Shown here piece by piece: positions 27,416 to 36,971 of a stretch of 39,569 bases of DNA; the stretch's first letter is position 1; each line of letters starts with the position of its first letter. Position numbers and translations under genes: made by a program. The notes below the pieces were generated by a model. It was not told where the DNA came from. It searched no databases and worked only from the letters and a program-made list of their open reading frames with translations. Origin of the DNA: a virus; IMG/VR virus record IMGVR_UViG_3300031962_000010, positions 1 through 39,569 of that record. One strand, given 5' to 3'.

Positions 27416-28221
27416 ACAGGAATCCGATAGCTCCTTCCACCGCCGGTGATATTAGGAAGGCTGGTTCCATAACCGCCAGTTTGGCTTAATGTGCCTGCGG
27501 CTGGCTGCGTGAATGTAAGCACATTAAGGGGTACAAACCCCTGGAAAAAAGCGAATTGTAACACCGCATCGGATTGTGCCGTCTGAGCGATTGCGGGCGT
27601 TCCGGCGCTTGTTGCATTGCCCGCTCCAGCCCATCCAAGGATTTTCGCCGCTTCCGACCAGAAGGGATAATAAAAATATTGTGTCGCAGCCGTCAATCCT
27701 GTAAGTGAGATGCTTCCCGTAGGAATTGTCGTGTCGTTAGATACAGATGGAACGATAGTTTTGTTTGCTCTGCGGATCGGCCATGCAGGCCAACTAATCG
27801 TCAGCGCTGTGGTGGACGTGGCATTGAACGTAAAGGGAACGGTTACGAACGTGGGCACATTGCTGCCAAGCTGCAAGAATCCTGGTTTCGACGGGTCGAG
27901 CAATCCGCCAGTTAATGCCGTTCCCTTTACCGGCGCATTGAGGTTAAGTGCTTTGAATTGGCTTGCGGCAATTACGGGCTGTCCTCGGCGCTGGAAAGGC
28001 GCTCCGCGTTCAATGCGGTAGACGTTGGGAATAACAGTAACGATAGTTGGACGCGGCTGGCCGGTTGCAGGAATAGAGACGCGCGTGGGTCCGGTCGATG
28101 GCGCGTTCGCGATGCGGAAACCGGGACCGTACATTAGAAATTTCACTGGATTATTCGGGTCTTCCGGTTCGGGAAACGGAACATTGGCATCCGTTGCTTT
28201 CCATGGCGGCTGCACGGCCAT
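27412..28221 (-). CDS. Virion structural protein, beta-rich
   Basis: 269 residues, Thr/Ser/Pro-rich beta pattern (PTFVTVPFTFNATSTTALTISWPAWP, TIPTGSISLTGLTAATQYFY) and a Gly-rich end. No charged domain. The ATG overlaps the previous stop by one base. It may be a tail accessory or adaptor protein; no family is recognised. Confidence 0.65.
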   Translation of the reverse strand: MAVQPPWKATDANVPFPEPEDPNNPVKFLMYGPGFRIANAPSTGPTRVSIPATGQPRPTIVTVIPNVYRIERGAPFQRRGQPVIAASQFKALNLNAPVKGTALTGGLLDPSKPGFLQLGSNVPTFVTVPFTFNATSTTALTISWPAWPIRRANKTIVPSVSNDTTIPTGSISLTGLTAATQYFYYPFWSEAAKILGWAGAGNATSAGTPAIAQTAQSDAVLQFAFFQGFVPLNVLTFTQPAAGTLSQTGGYGTSLPNITGGGRSYRIPV

Positions 28222-30587
28222 CAGCGCCCTCCAAGTTCTTTGTATGCAATCAGCATCGAATAGATGTTGTCCACTTGGTCTGCTGTTGCCAGTTTGATTT
28301 GCAGGCTGACCCAGCGGCAGGCAGGCCCATTAATCTGATATACGTTTTGCACCAACTTCGTTCCGTTTTTCCGATTGAATGTTACCGCCGTATCCTGTAA
28401 TCCGGTGACCACCGAAGTATAGGTTAAACTTGCTGTCGGATCGTCATCAGTAAGAATCAGCACGTCGGTAATCACGCGCCCATTATTATCAATCTCGATT
28501 GTCCAAGGCACTCCGGTTCGCGTTGGCTGGTCGTAGCTGCCCACGGCGATATAGGAAAATCGCCTCCCATAATCCGGCACCATGGAAAATAGATTCGTTT
28601 GAATAATCGGCTGGTATGCCGTGCCGTTATCGTTGAATGCTGTCGTGCTCATTTGCAGCGCCTTTTTCGCGGTTGCCGCCATCAATACGTAATTTCCCGC
28701 CGAAGTTTCACCGCTATAAACATATTGCGGTTTGAAACTCCAGGGCGGCGTCCAAACTTCGCGATCTAGGTCATAAACGATAGTTCCGAAGTTGGAGTAA
28801 GCTAAAACGAGCCAATGGAATCGGCCCGCTACGTGAAAAGTCATTGAAGCATTTACTTGAGTCAATCCCGTCGTCGTGGGCCGGATGTCGCGTCCCAATT
28901 CTTGCAAGGAATTTCCATCGGTCGCCCAGACCTGACCAGAGGTATCGAGCCATGCACACATACCGCCGAGCGACGTTATAGCTGCACGATTGCGGCATCC
29001 TCGGCGGCTGGAAATCAGGAAGCGCCGGAACGTATCGAGCGTATTGCCATTAATCCCATAGATTCTCCCAGGGCAAAAAACAAGTAGGGTAGGATTGTTC
29101 GCCGTGCCTGCTAACCCCAAACCCTGCACAGGCTGGTCGAAAGCCCAAAAATCCCCTGCAATGCCAGAAGGAAATGATTCTTCTGGCACACCGATGTTAA
29201 TTTCTTCGAGACCGGAGAAATAAACTTTGTTCGCATTAAATCCCCAGATGCGACCAGAAAAATACACCATGCCTTGCGGGGGTGTTGGAGGGTCATTAAA
29301 TGTCGGCGTTGGTGCGATATTGCCCGCTTGTAGTGCGGTATCGGCTGCCGCGTCCGTGACGTTCCCAGAACTATTGGGGTAAGGAGAAGTGGGCAGCTCA
29401 AAATAAATTCCCCCGCCGCCATCCGTGCTGCGAAAAAGTCGTATCTGATTTACTTGCGAATCAGATGAAGCTGTCAGCGTCACTTGCACGCCAGCTTTAT
29501 TTGTGAAGACTCCTGTATTTACCGAAATTGGCGAAGGAGAAGAAACGTGACCTGTATTGCTGTTTCCATAACAAAATTCGTAACTATATCCAGCGGCAGC
29601 GTTCATTGTTCCCGCACCCGCCAGAACGGCTACCGCTGGTGGGCCGAGCGAATAAATAGTGATTCGCACATTACGCAAACTGAAAGTCGCCGTTCCAATA
29701 ACTCCTCCAGCAGTTGCGACCGCGACAACAACGCCAAAATTGCTTTGGTTAATATCATTGGGAACCCAAGTGCTGCCCCATAGATCGGAAACTGACCCAA
29801 CTGTAACGGTGTATGGCGAAACCGTTCCAGGTACAATGACTTTGGATTGAGCGAGTGCATTGCCCGCCTTAACGAGAGCTACGCCAAAGCGAGAAGTAAA
29901 CGAGGAATCAGTCGAGATTAAATCCAGGGTTACGGCTATCCCAAGGATTGTATTTGTCGTTGGAATGGAAAATCCGAATTGAGTGCAGACATCGGCTTGA
30001 GATTGCCCATTTTTGGGCAGTGAAAGGGTCGCATAATTCGTTGTAGACGTAACATTATTCGGATTTGTCCAAATTACGCCGGTTAATGCGCCGTTGACCC
30101 CGTTCCCCGCTATTGTCGGGCCAGTCGCGCCTCCAAGCGCGATCCCCCAATTCGATGCGCCGTTGGACGGGTCCCATTTTTGCGCTTGGATTCCATTGGA
30201 AAAATAGAGCGTGTTGTTACTCACCACAAAATCAAATGGCGTGGATGCGTTGCCAGTAAAAATCGGAACAAAGGAAGTATCCACGCCATTTTGAAGTTTG
30301 AAAACTTGCGCGAATCCGCTCGCGTTAATGTCGCAGGCCATGGTGTACAACGTGCCGTCGAATCGCTCCCAAGTAAACAATCGCTGTAGATTGTTGAAGG
30401 CAGTGGCGGCGGTTTCTACTGCGGTTGCAAATCCCGGCCTGCGCTCGGCGTAGCCATTTGTGCTGGTCAAAATATCAATTGAGCCAGGAACGAATGTCGG
30501 TTCCGTGACGTTGGGCGATTGGAAGGAAATAAACGGCAGATTCGTCTGCGTGACGTTGCGATGCGCGAGTTGTGTTTCTAGCGGCAT
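28221..30587 (-). CDS. Large beta-propeller-type tail protein (tail nozzle-like)
   Basis: 788 residues. The N-terminus NVTEPTFVPGSIDILTSTNGYAERRPGF resembles the start of tail tubular/stabilisation proteins. Many short beta repeats follow (TLYFSNGIQAQKWDPSNGA, FVVSNNTLY, WATDGNSLQELGRDIRP, EVWTPPWSFKPQYV), consistent with a propeller. The protein lies between the fibre and the adaptor region. Podovirus tail nozzle (gp10/gp12-type) is the most likely role, but the similarity is by shape. Confidence 0.65.
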   Translation of the reverse strand: MPLETQLAHRNVTQTNLPFISFQSPNVTEPTFVPGSIDILTSTNGYAERRPGFATAVETAATAFNNLQRLFTWERFDGTLYTMACDINASGFAQVFKLQNGVDTSFVPIFTGNASTPFDFVVSNNTLYFSNGIQAQKWDPSNGASNWGIALGGATGPTIAGNGVNGALTGVIWTNPNNVTSTTNYATLSLPKNGQSQADVCTQFGFSIPTTNTILGIAVTLDLISTDSSFTSRFGVALVKAGNALAQSKVIVPGTVSPYTVTVGSVSDLWGSTWVPNDINQSNFGVVVAVATAGGVIGTATFSLRNVRITIYSLGPPAVAVLAGAGTMNAAAGYSYEFCYGNSNTGHVSSPSPISVNTGVFTNKAGVQVTLTASSDSQVNQIRLFRSTDGGGGIYFELPTSPYPNSSGNVTDAAADTALQAGNIAPTPTFNDPPTPPQGMVYFSGRIWGFNANKVYFSGLEEINIGVPEESFPSGIAGDFWAFDQPVQGLGLAGTANNPTLLVFCPGRIYGINGNTLDTFRRFLISSRRGCRNRAAITSLGGMCAWLDTSGQVWATDGNSLQELGRDIRPTTTGLTQVNASMTFHVAGRFHWLVLAYSNFGTIVYDLDREVWTPPWSFKPQYVYSGETSAGNYVLMAATAKKALQMSTTAFNDNGTAYQPIIQTNLFSMVPDYGRRFSYIAVGSYDQPTRTGVPWTIEIDNNGRVITDVLILTDDDPTASLTYTSVVTGLQDTAVTFNRKNGTKLVQNVYQINGPACRWVSLQIKLATADQVDNIYSMLIAYKELGGR

Positions 30588-30761
30588 TTATGCGATGGCA
30601 GGAATTGTCCCAACCGTAGGCCCATTCGTCGGCATTTCCGGCTCATGCACGGCCAAGCGCTTCTGTAAGTCCGTTATGTGTTTTTGCATCTCTTCGATCT
30701 GCCGGTTCTTCGCATCGCAAATCTGCAATAGAATCGAAATCAGATGTTCACGTTCGCCCAT
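30588..30761 (-). CDS. Small coiled-coil protein (57 aa)
   Basis: From ATG 30761 (MGEREHLISILLQICDAKNRQIEEMQKHITDLQKRLAVHE), a single helix with heptads. AAAGGAG lies at the right distance; the longer frame from 30791 lacks this. It sits between the tail protein and a zinc protein. Probably a trimerising or chaperone-like peptide, by inference. Confidence 0.55.
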   Translation of the reverse strand: MGEREHLISILLQICDAKNRQIEEMQKHITDLQKRLAVHEPEMPTNGPTVGTIPAIA

Positions 30762-30984
30762 TGGTTTCTCCTTTAACCGCAATTTCTTCATAATTTGGCA
30801 GCCCGCGATACCCCGGCTCCAGCTTGCGCTTCACAGCCGCGCGCAAACGACGGTCCCAGCGGCTTTGGTCCTCTTGGCAAATCCATGCATCGCAAAGTCC
30901 GCAATAGCCGCATAAGCGTGCCGTGGTGTCATAATCCACCAAGCGATGGACATCACAAATGGTCATGCGTTGCGTCAGGATCAT
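30748..30984 (-). CDS. Zinc-binding small protein
   Basis: 78 residues with CDVHRL near residue 10, then RLCGYCGLCDAWIC, a Cys-rich cluster of one His and five Cys, and a basic C-terminal region. The pattern of C..H...C..C..C...C is common in small phage zinc proteins between tail genes. Its ATG overlaps the fibre gene stop (ATGA). Confidence 0.65.
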   Translation of the reverse strand: MILTQRMTICDVHRLVDYDTTARLCGYCGLCDAWICQEDQSRWDRRLRAAVKRKLEPGYRGLPNYEEIAVKGETNGRT

Positions 30985-33659
30985 GCCGTGAACACCTTAA
31001 TATTGTATGTGCTGGCCGTGGGCGTCAGCGAAACCACGGCGCAAACTTTCGTCGTTACGGTGTTGGCGCTGGTCACTGTGCAATCCCAAAATGCGCCATC
31101 GCCCGGATACGTGGTAGGGTCGGTGAGGCAGACCATCGCTGTGGTTGCGCCGGTAACCGTGGTCGTATTGCTGCTGCATTGCCCGGCCAATAGTGCGCTG
31201 CCGCCAAGGCTTGCGGATGTCGCGTTTAGAGCTGACGGAACGACATTCCCGGCAAATGTAAGCTGGTCGCTGGTGTTTTTGCCCAATAAAACATCCCCGT
31301 TATTGGCGTTATTGCGCCAGCCAATAGCACAAGTGGAACAAGTACGATAATTACCTGACTGTGCTGGATTGGCGGCGGTATTTTGAAACACTAATCCAGT
31401 TACTACACCTGCTGAAGTCACCGCAAATACATCCGCGCCAGCGCAAGTTGTCGCGCCCGTGGTGCAAAATTGCCGGTGATACTGTCCGCCGGAATCGATA
31501 AATTCCGTACTGACATTGCGGGTTGCGAAAGTCGCCGTCCCGCCGCCCGAGGGCACCAATTCTGTTTCGACATTGCCGCTGGTCTTCGTAGCAAGGCCGC
31601 TTAGCGTATGTGTGTAAGTGAAGGTTGAACCGCCGCTGCATCCAGAAACAATCGTGAACCATCCGTTGTATCCATTGTTCGACAGCGGCGCATCAATCGG
31701 CACGCCCCAGATATGCGCCGTCATGCCAGCAGAAAAAGTGCAAACTCCACTAGTGGTAACTGTGACGGTTGTACCCGACTCAGCGATATTCGTGATTGTT
31801 GCAGTTGTGGCTCCAGGTCCATTGGCATTGTTATAAAAGGTAAAAGTAGTTCCACCAGCACCCGTAGAGACCACGCCATTTACGTTATAACCGGCCACTC
31901 CCGCACCGGAGATAGAAAACAAAGCGCCGGGTACGGCAGGAGCACAACCTGCCGTAGTTGTAACTGTCACAACATAGCCTGTTTGGCTTAATCCATTAGG
32001 CGAAGCTGTGATCGTGCAAGCTGTTCCGGCTACCTGTGTGGAAAATAATCCGATTTTCCCTGATATGCCAGAGGTAACGGCAGTTTCTCCAGCCAAAAAT
32101 GAATATGTCGGCAAATCCGAATAGGAAGGTGCCATGCCTGTATTGGTGGAAAAAATAGGCGACGACGTTTGATAAAATCCCGCCAATGTTGCTGCGGCAT
32201 TCCAATAGCCTACAGTCGGCGCTGCAATTGCAGCACCATGCAGTGTAGCATGTCCAGCATTTATAGAATCTGTAATTAACTCGCCTATTAATGCACCTTT
32301 CCCTGCTTGCGAAGAACCCGTTACGATATACGTGGAGATATTCTGAGAACCTCCCGTAACGTTGTAACTGTTCATTGGGGAATAAACGGTCGTATAGTCT
32401 TTCGCCCATCCGGGTGCTTTGGCGGTCGTTAACAGGTTTTGATTTGCTTGCACTAAATGCGTTCCAAGCCCCGTAAACGACGATTGCCCGATAAAACTGG
32501 AACCGACGACTCCTTGATTGCCAGCCGTCGTGACTTGGCTCGCTACGGCGTAAGCACCAATGGTGTTGCTTGCGCCTTCGTATTGGCTGTTTTCTCCACC
32601 AGAATTTGTACCCTGTGCTACTGCAATAGAAAGTTCGCCGATGCAGCCATAAGAATCTTTTCCAGGGAGATTAAGACAATCGTTGCGATGACCGACGCTC
32701 CAGTTAGTTCCGGTCGGATTCCCTAATGGTGCGCCATACCATAACGACGTGTAGCTGCACGGATAGCTCTGCGTGTTTGCACCTGAGCCAAGTAATTGCA
32801 CGACTCCCAATGACGTGCCAATACCGCAATAATTAGCGAGATTGAGCGGCTGGATACCAATTTGTGTCGGCTGGCCACCCCCGGTGGAGAGGAGCGCATT
32901 CGATGTTATTCCGTTGCTGAACACGGGGCTTCCTGTTGCGGTTCCACCTCCCGATGCGGCCAAGCCAGAGACACCCAAAGACACGGTAAAAGTACTGCCA
33001 CCACTGCAACCAGGAGTCAGCACAATTGACCCTTGGCCCTGTGGACTGTTATATCCGGCTACCCCGACGCCGGATATATTCACGACTTGGCCAGTAACAA
33101 ATGAGCAAGGAGCCGTCGTTGTGAATGTGGCCGTATTGGCTACTTCAGTTGCCCCGGTTGGCGAAGCCACAATTGTCGCAACCGGTCCTCCGCTAAATAT
33201 TCCTTGAAGTGAGCCGCCGCCAAGAACGTTGAGAGCTGCGCTCGTACTTAGTGTTAATGATTGACCACTGATAGTTTGAGGCGCGGAAGGATTTTGCAGA
33301 ACAGGACTGCCCAACCCAGGATCGGGAATGCTGACGGAAGTAATCGTGCTCAAATCAATTGGCGACGTGCCCGATAAAATCCAGAATTCCGGGCCACGCA
33401 CCAGCAATCCATTGGAATTGAAAATCGTCACCACGTACATTGTGCCGGTGGGCATCAATTCATCATTGGCGTCGATCACCGCGCCCGCAGGCATCAAACC
33501 CGCCGTTGTAAGCGTGAAAGGAACTTTTAATACGTTGACCACTTGGCCATTGGAAATTAATTTGGCCCCCATGTTTAGCTGAAAGATGATTATGCCGTTC
33601 GCGAGGACATTGCCCTGCGGGTCTTGAAAGGCTACGGAACTAGTGAGGGTCTTGGACAT
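30981..33659 (-). CDS. Tail fibre/spike
   Basis: 892 residues. The N-terminal region, SSVAFQDPQGNVLANGIIIFQL, then VVNVLKVPFTLTTAGLMPAG, is the typical anchor domain of phage tail fibres. The long body is Gly/Ser/Thr-rich beta with repeats such as SGVGVAGYNSPQGQG, VTTSGVCTFSAGM, NGYNGWFTIVSGCSGG and STFTYTHTLSGLA. The C-terminus has short strands and Cys. It would bind the host surface. Confidence 0.8.
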   Translation of the reverse strand: MSKTLTSSVAFQDPQGNVLANGIIIFQLNMGAKLISNGQVVNVLKVPFTLTTAGLMPAGAVIDANDELMPTGTMYVVTIFNSNGLLVRGPEFWILSGTSPIDLSTITSVSIPDPGLGSPVLQNPSAPQTISGQSLTLSTSAALNVLGGGSLQGIFSGGPVATIVASPTGATEVANTATFTTTAPCSFVTGQVVNISGVGVAGYNSPQGQGSIVLTPGCSGGSTFTVSLGVSGLAASGGGTATGSPVFSNGITSNALLSTGGGQPTQIGIQPLNLANYCGIGTSLGVVQLLGSGANTQSYPCSYTSLWYGAPLGNPTGTNWSVGHRNDCLNLPGKDSYGCIGELSIAVAQGTNSGGENSQYEGASNTIGAYAVASQVTTAGNQGVVGSSFIGQSSFTGLGTHLVQANQNLLTTAKAPGWAKDYTTVYSPMNSYNVTGGSQNISTYIVTGSSQAGKGALIGELITDSINAGHATLHGAAIAAPTVGYWNAAATLAGFYQTSSPIFSTNTGMAPSYSDLPTYSFLAGETAVTSGISGKIGLFSTQVAGTACTITASPNGLSQTGYVVTVTTTAGCAPAVPGALFSISGAGVAGYNVNGVVSTGAGGTTFTFYNNANGPGATTATITNIAESGTTVTVTTSGVCTFSAGMTAHIWGVPIDAPLSNNGYNGWFTIVSGCSGGSTFTYTHTLSGLATKTSGNVETELVPSGGGTATFATRNVSTEFIDSGGQYHRQFCTTGATTCAGADVFAVTSAGVVTGLVFQNTAANPAQSGNYRTCSTCAIGWRNNANNGDVLLGKNTSDQLTFAGNVVPSALNATSASLGGSALLAGQCSSNTTTVTGATTAMVCLTDPTTYPGDGAFWDCTVTSANTVTTKVCAVVSLTPTASTYNIKVFTA

Positions 33660-34074
33660 CTCTTTGGTGCGGGCAAACCCCGTACTTACCTTTCGTAAAA
33701 TTACAGTTCATGCAAAGGACTTGGAAACCAGGTGGATAACCCATGCGCTTCATCCAGAGATAGAGTTTGATTCCGCCGCCGCCGCTCTGATTTTTATTAC
33801 CACGCAGTTCGGCGCGGTGAGCTGCGCCGCCGCCTTCAATGTGATCCATCGTCAGAAATTCATCGACTAAAGTTCCGCAGCACGCACACTGCGGCCCTCC
33901 GTAGGCATTGAAAGCATCGCGCCGAAGTGATTCATGGTATTTCTTTGCAACCTTTGCGAATTCTGGCGTGCAGAGCGAGCACATACTTTTATCGGGTTGG
34001 TCGGAAACTTTATTGCATTGCGTACAGCGGCCCAATCGTCGTGCTCTTTCGTATTGTCGCTTGTTCATTCCCAT
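33640..34074 (-). CDS. HNH endonuclease (zinc-binding)
   Basis: 144 residues. An N-terminal CTQC...CSLC zinc pair, then CACCG, LTMDHIEGGG, LYLWMKRMGYPPGFQVLCMNCNFTKGKYGVCPH. The DHI and NCN elements are the HNH core of a small phage family. It sits directly upstream of the fibre gene and overlaps its start by 20 bases. It may be a homing endonuclease spread among structural genes. Confidence 0.82.
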   Translation of the reverse strand: MGMNKRQYERARRLGRCTQCNKVSDQPDKSMCSLCTPEFAKVAKKYHESLRRDAFNAYGGPQCACCGTLVDEFLTMDHIEGGGAAHRAELRGNKNQSGGGGIKLYLWMKRMGYPPGFQVLCMNCNFTKGKYGVCPHQRDVQDPH

Positions 34075-34092
34075 GTCCGTAAGTTATTGATT

Positions 34093-35205
34093 CTAAACCC
34101 CATAAAGTCCGGGCCAGTAGCTCCGACCGACTCCCAAAGGCTGCTCTGGGTACATGAACTCATCGCCAGCGCCGAGGTCTTCGGTGCGCGCCATTTCTTT
34201 AAGCATCCCCATGAAGATGCCCATTTGTCCGGTGAACTGTTCGACCATATTCCCATTGCGACTGAGTTGCGCCGCTCCTGCTCGCGGGTCGTCGAGCAAT
34301 TGATAGACGCGCCAGAGTAGACCGGCATCGAGTACGTTGAAATAATCGTCAGGGAATGGGAATGGCGTAGCGAGATTCGCATTGGTTACTTTCGTTGGCC
34401 GCGTCTGATATTCCCCAAGCAGTTGAATGATTTGACCGGCAGAAACTTGCGGCGAATTCATAAACCGGAAAAAACTCTGCGAGCTGAACCAGCCCACCGC
34501 GTTCATGGTATCGATTCCTGCCGTGCGCGTGAGTTCCGGTGCCATGTTGCCCAGCGCCGCGAGTTCGCGATATTCGGGGGGATTGGAATCCAGCCGCGCG
34601 ATGCGCATCTTCAGTGGACGCAGGATATTCGGCAATCCACTGCCGCCAGAGGTCGCGAGACCTGACGTAACGATGGTGCCCACGATCTGTGTGTTCGTGG
34701 GAATTGTTGTAATCGTTAGCGTCGAACCGTTATAAGTCACGCCCGCCGCCGAAGTATCATCCGTGATGATGGTTCCCGTTTTTCCTGCGAGCGTAGTGCC
34801 TGTCGGCAAGTTGTGCGCATATTGCGTGTTGATGGTGACGGTCGTGCCGGATTCTGACAGTCCATTTGGCAGCTTTTGAATAATGAAGCCGCCGCCGAAA
34901 TTGTTGTTGGTCGTGCCGCCAAACTGGATGTTAATGGGAAAGGTGAACCAAGCTCCGGTGATGGTGTAATCCTGTTGATTGCCAGTGAATTGCGCGCCGC
35001 CAGTCGGCGGCGATCCTGCGGCCTGCGTAAGTTGCGTCAGGTTGGTCTGGGTAAGCGAGGCGATGGACCAGCCCCATGGGTAATAGCGCCAAATAATGGA
35101 ATTAATCTGGTCGATGATGGCGGCGGTTGGCAGAGACAGTGGCGCGCCGTGCGCGTATTGCGTCACCAGGGCGATTGCATCCTGTGGCGAATAACTTGAC
35201 GCCAT
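34093..35205 (-). CDS. Head-tail adaptor/tail-tubular-like protein
   Basis: 370 residues. N-terminus MASSYSPQDAIALVTQYAH...LPTAAIIDQINSIIWRYYPWGWSIASL and a C-terminal region YFNVLDAGLLWRVYQLLDDPRAG match a podophage structural family that follows the tail nozzle. The middle (about 120-185) contains ESGTTVTINTQYAHNL, a beta module shared with the fibre. ATG 35205 has AAGGA eight bases upstream. The 84-base gap upstream (35206-35289) shows no gene. Confidence 0.68.
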   Translation of the reverse strand: MASSYSPQDAIALVTQYAHGAPLSLPTAAIIDQINSIIWRYYPWGWSIASLTQTNLTQLTQAAGSPPTGGAQFTGNQQDYTITGAWFTFPINIQFGGTTNNNFGGGFIIQKLPNGLSESGTTVTINTQYAHNLPTGTTLAGKTGTIITDDTSAAGVTYNGSTLTITTIPTNTQIVGTIVTSGLATSGGSGLPNILRPLKMRIARLDSNPPEYRELAALGNMAPELTRTAGIDTMNAVGWFSSQSFFRFMNSPQVSAGQIIQLLGEYQTRPTKVTNANLATPFPFPDDYFNVLDAGLLWRVYQLLDDPRAGAAQLSRNGNMVEQFTGQMGIFMGMLKEMARTEDLGAGDEFMYPEQPLGVGRSYWPGLYGV

Positions 35206-35289
35206 GTGCTAGAATCCTTTTGAACACAAAACGTCCACCGAATGGGGGCTGCGCGGTCATGGGCATGTACCGACGCGGCCCCTTGCTTT

Positions 35290-35895
35290 TTATGCCGCGA
35301 CCGGAACCGCTTCCTTGCCAGCCTCTTCCGCCTTCATTGCTAGATACAATTCCTTGCATCGGCAGGCGGGCTTCAGTTCAAAGCATCCTGGGCAGATGGT
35401 GAGTTGTTCGCTCGGAGGCGGCGCTTTCAGTAAGCCATTCTGGATAATCTGGTTGTAGTAAGTCGGTTCAGGACGAAACAGCCAGGTCGAACTGCATCGC
35501 TGGCAGATAACAAGGGCTGTGCCATTTTGATAAGCCTGCCCGCTTGTTACCCATTCTCCGGTCGGCCAGTTTTTCGGCACATCATCCCCGGTCTTGGCAT
35601 CGCGCATGTGCGAACAGCCTTCACGCCTGCGCCGACTGGATTCCTCTTCGATCTTCCCGAGTTGCGCAACCATTTGCGTGCGGCGTCGGTCCCTGGCGAT
35701 TTCTTCATCGAACTTGCGCTGTTCGATAGGATTCATCTTCGTGGCTTCGGCCACGGCGGTTTTCAGTAAATTTTGCAGTTCTTCCGGTGTGAGATAAATT
35801 CCTTGCGCTGGTGCCATTTCTTCCTCCTCGGCTTTCAAGCCATATCGCGCGAAGCGTTCCCGTGCGCGTTTTGCATGTTCCTCGTTGAAACTCAT
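35290..35895 (-). CDS. Hypothetical protein with two Cys clusters, in the head module
   Basis: 201 residues from ATG 35895 (MSFNEEHAKRARERFARYG), which overlaps the previous TGA. The first half is helical and charged (PIEQRKFDEEIARDRRRTQMVAQLGKIEEESSRRRR). The second half carries VICQRCSSTW and ICPGCFELKPACRCKE, consistent with zinc binding. No family recognised; a head-completion or scaffold role is possible. Confidence 0.65.
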   Translation of the reverse strand: MSFNEEHAKRARERFARYGLKAEEEEMAPAQGIYLTPEELQNLLKTAVAEATKMNPIEQRKFDEEIARDRRRTQMVAQLGKIEEESSRRRREGCSHMRDAKTGDDVPKNWPTGEWVTSGQAYQNGTALVICQRCSSTWLFRPEPTYYNQIIQNGLLKAPPPSEQLTICPGCFELKPACRCKELYLAMKAEEAGKEAVPVAA

Positions 35896-36494
35896 GTTTG
35901 TTCCGCCCACCGCTGGGAATCTTGCGATGGTGCCCAATCGAAATGCCTCTCCACATCGGCGCGGGTGATGAGCTTGGCCTTCAATAGCCGAATCAGGACT
36001 GTTCGCCAGCCGCGCGTCTCGCCCGCAAACGTCGGCACTTCCATCCACTTCACGGCTTCGCGGGCGATCTCTTTCCCGCCACCTGCAATCACTTCGGGAT
36101 TTGGCATGTGCTTTGTGGTCTGATGGAGCACTGAAAATTCCGGCATGATGCCGCTTTCCATCCCGAAGAGATGCACCTTGCGCTTCGTCCATCCGCCAGC
36201 CGCCGTGCGTTCATCCAGTTCGATGTAAACCCCGGTCAACTCCGGGTATCGTATGCAGCGCTCGAAGATGAGTTTCGGGTTACACAGATGGAGCCGCCGC
36301 TGGACCTCGACGCTTCCAAGCGGTCGGCCCATCTGTGCGAGGAGAGAACTTGTATCGCGCCCGCCATCGTCGCGGACGGAAATCGTGTTCGATTGAATTT
36401 CCTGCGCAAGAGCGTTTTGCCGTTGCGCCATAGTGCGCTCCTGAGCACCCTGCCCAGCCCAGCGCTCCTGCGCAGGAGTATCGAGAATCAGCAT
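35892..36494 (-). CDS. Hypothetical protein in the head module
   Basis: 200 residues. Sequences such as LLAQMGRPLGSVEVQRRLHLCNPKLIFER and TGVYIELDERTAAGGWTKRKVHLFGMESGIMPEFSVLHQTTKHMPNPEV suggest an alpha/beta protein, followed by a C-terminal helix rich in charge. No catalytic motif recognised. Position between virion genes suggests assembly. Confidence 0.65.
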   Translation of the reverse strand: MLILDTPAQERWAGQGAQERTMAQRQNALAQEIQSNTISVRDDGGRDTSSLLAQMGRPLGSVEVQRRLHLCNPKLIFERCIRYPELTGVYIELDERTAAGGWTKRKVHLFGMESGIMPEFSVLHQTTKHMPNPEVIAGGGKEIAREAVKWMEVPTFAGETRGWRTVLIRLLKAKLITRADVERHFDWAPSQDSQRWAEQT

Positions 36495-36497
36495 CGC

Positions 36498-36959
36498 TTA
36501 GTCGCTCAAGTCCTGCGGAACGGCGATGTATTGGAACTGCCAAGCAATCGATGGCGTGGTTCCAGAAATCACCCAGCGCAGTTTGATGAAGCCCGGAACG
36601 ATAGGGCCATTATTCACAAGTTGCCCCGCAGCCATATCGGCGGTGCCAAGTAATGTGCTAGAAGCAGCCGTGGCCGCATCGCCAATGCCCAAGTAAGGCC
36701 GAACCATCATCTGTTGGCCAAATCCTGAAGCTGTAATCGTCGAAAACGACAAAATCTCGTTGTACGTTGTACCGGCGTCACAGGAAGTAGCGACGATCAC
36801 CTGCAATGTCGGCAAGGTTCCGCTGATGGTTTGCGCTTGCACGATAAAGCGATAGCTCGACGCAGGCGGCAAGGTCAGGGCCGCACTTGTGCCGGACGTG
36901 GTTACAGTGGCAAGCCCCAAGAGGGTTGTGCCAAGAGGAAGTGCTCCAAAATTCGGCAT
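36498..36959 (-). CDS. Putative virion protein, paralogue of the protein at 1882-2379
   Basis: 153 residues, beta-rich, with SYRFIVQAQTISGTLPTLQVIV near residue 35 and PGFIKLRWVISGTTPSIAWQ near 125, matching the left-arm protein in order and spacing. GGAGAC precedes ATG 36959. Probably a head decoration or outer capsid component; by context only. Confidence 0.7.
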   Translation of the reverse strand: MPNFGALPLGTTLLGLATVTTSGTSAALTLPPASSYRFIVQAQTISGTLPTLQVIVATSCDAGTTYNEILSFSTITASGFGQQMMVRPYLGIGDAATAASSTLLGTADMAAGQLVNNGPIVPGFIKLRWVISGTTPSIAWQFQYIAVPQDLSD

Positions 36960-36971
36960 CGGTCGTCTCCT

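Noticed and set aside
35102-35359. 85-residue minus frame bridging 35206-35289
   Set aside because: It overlaps the adaptor-like gene and the Cys protein in a different frame and has a low-complexity, non-coding look.
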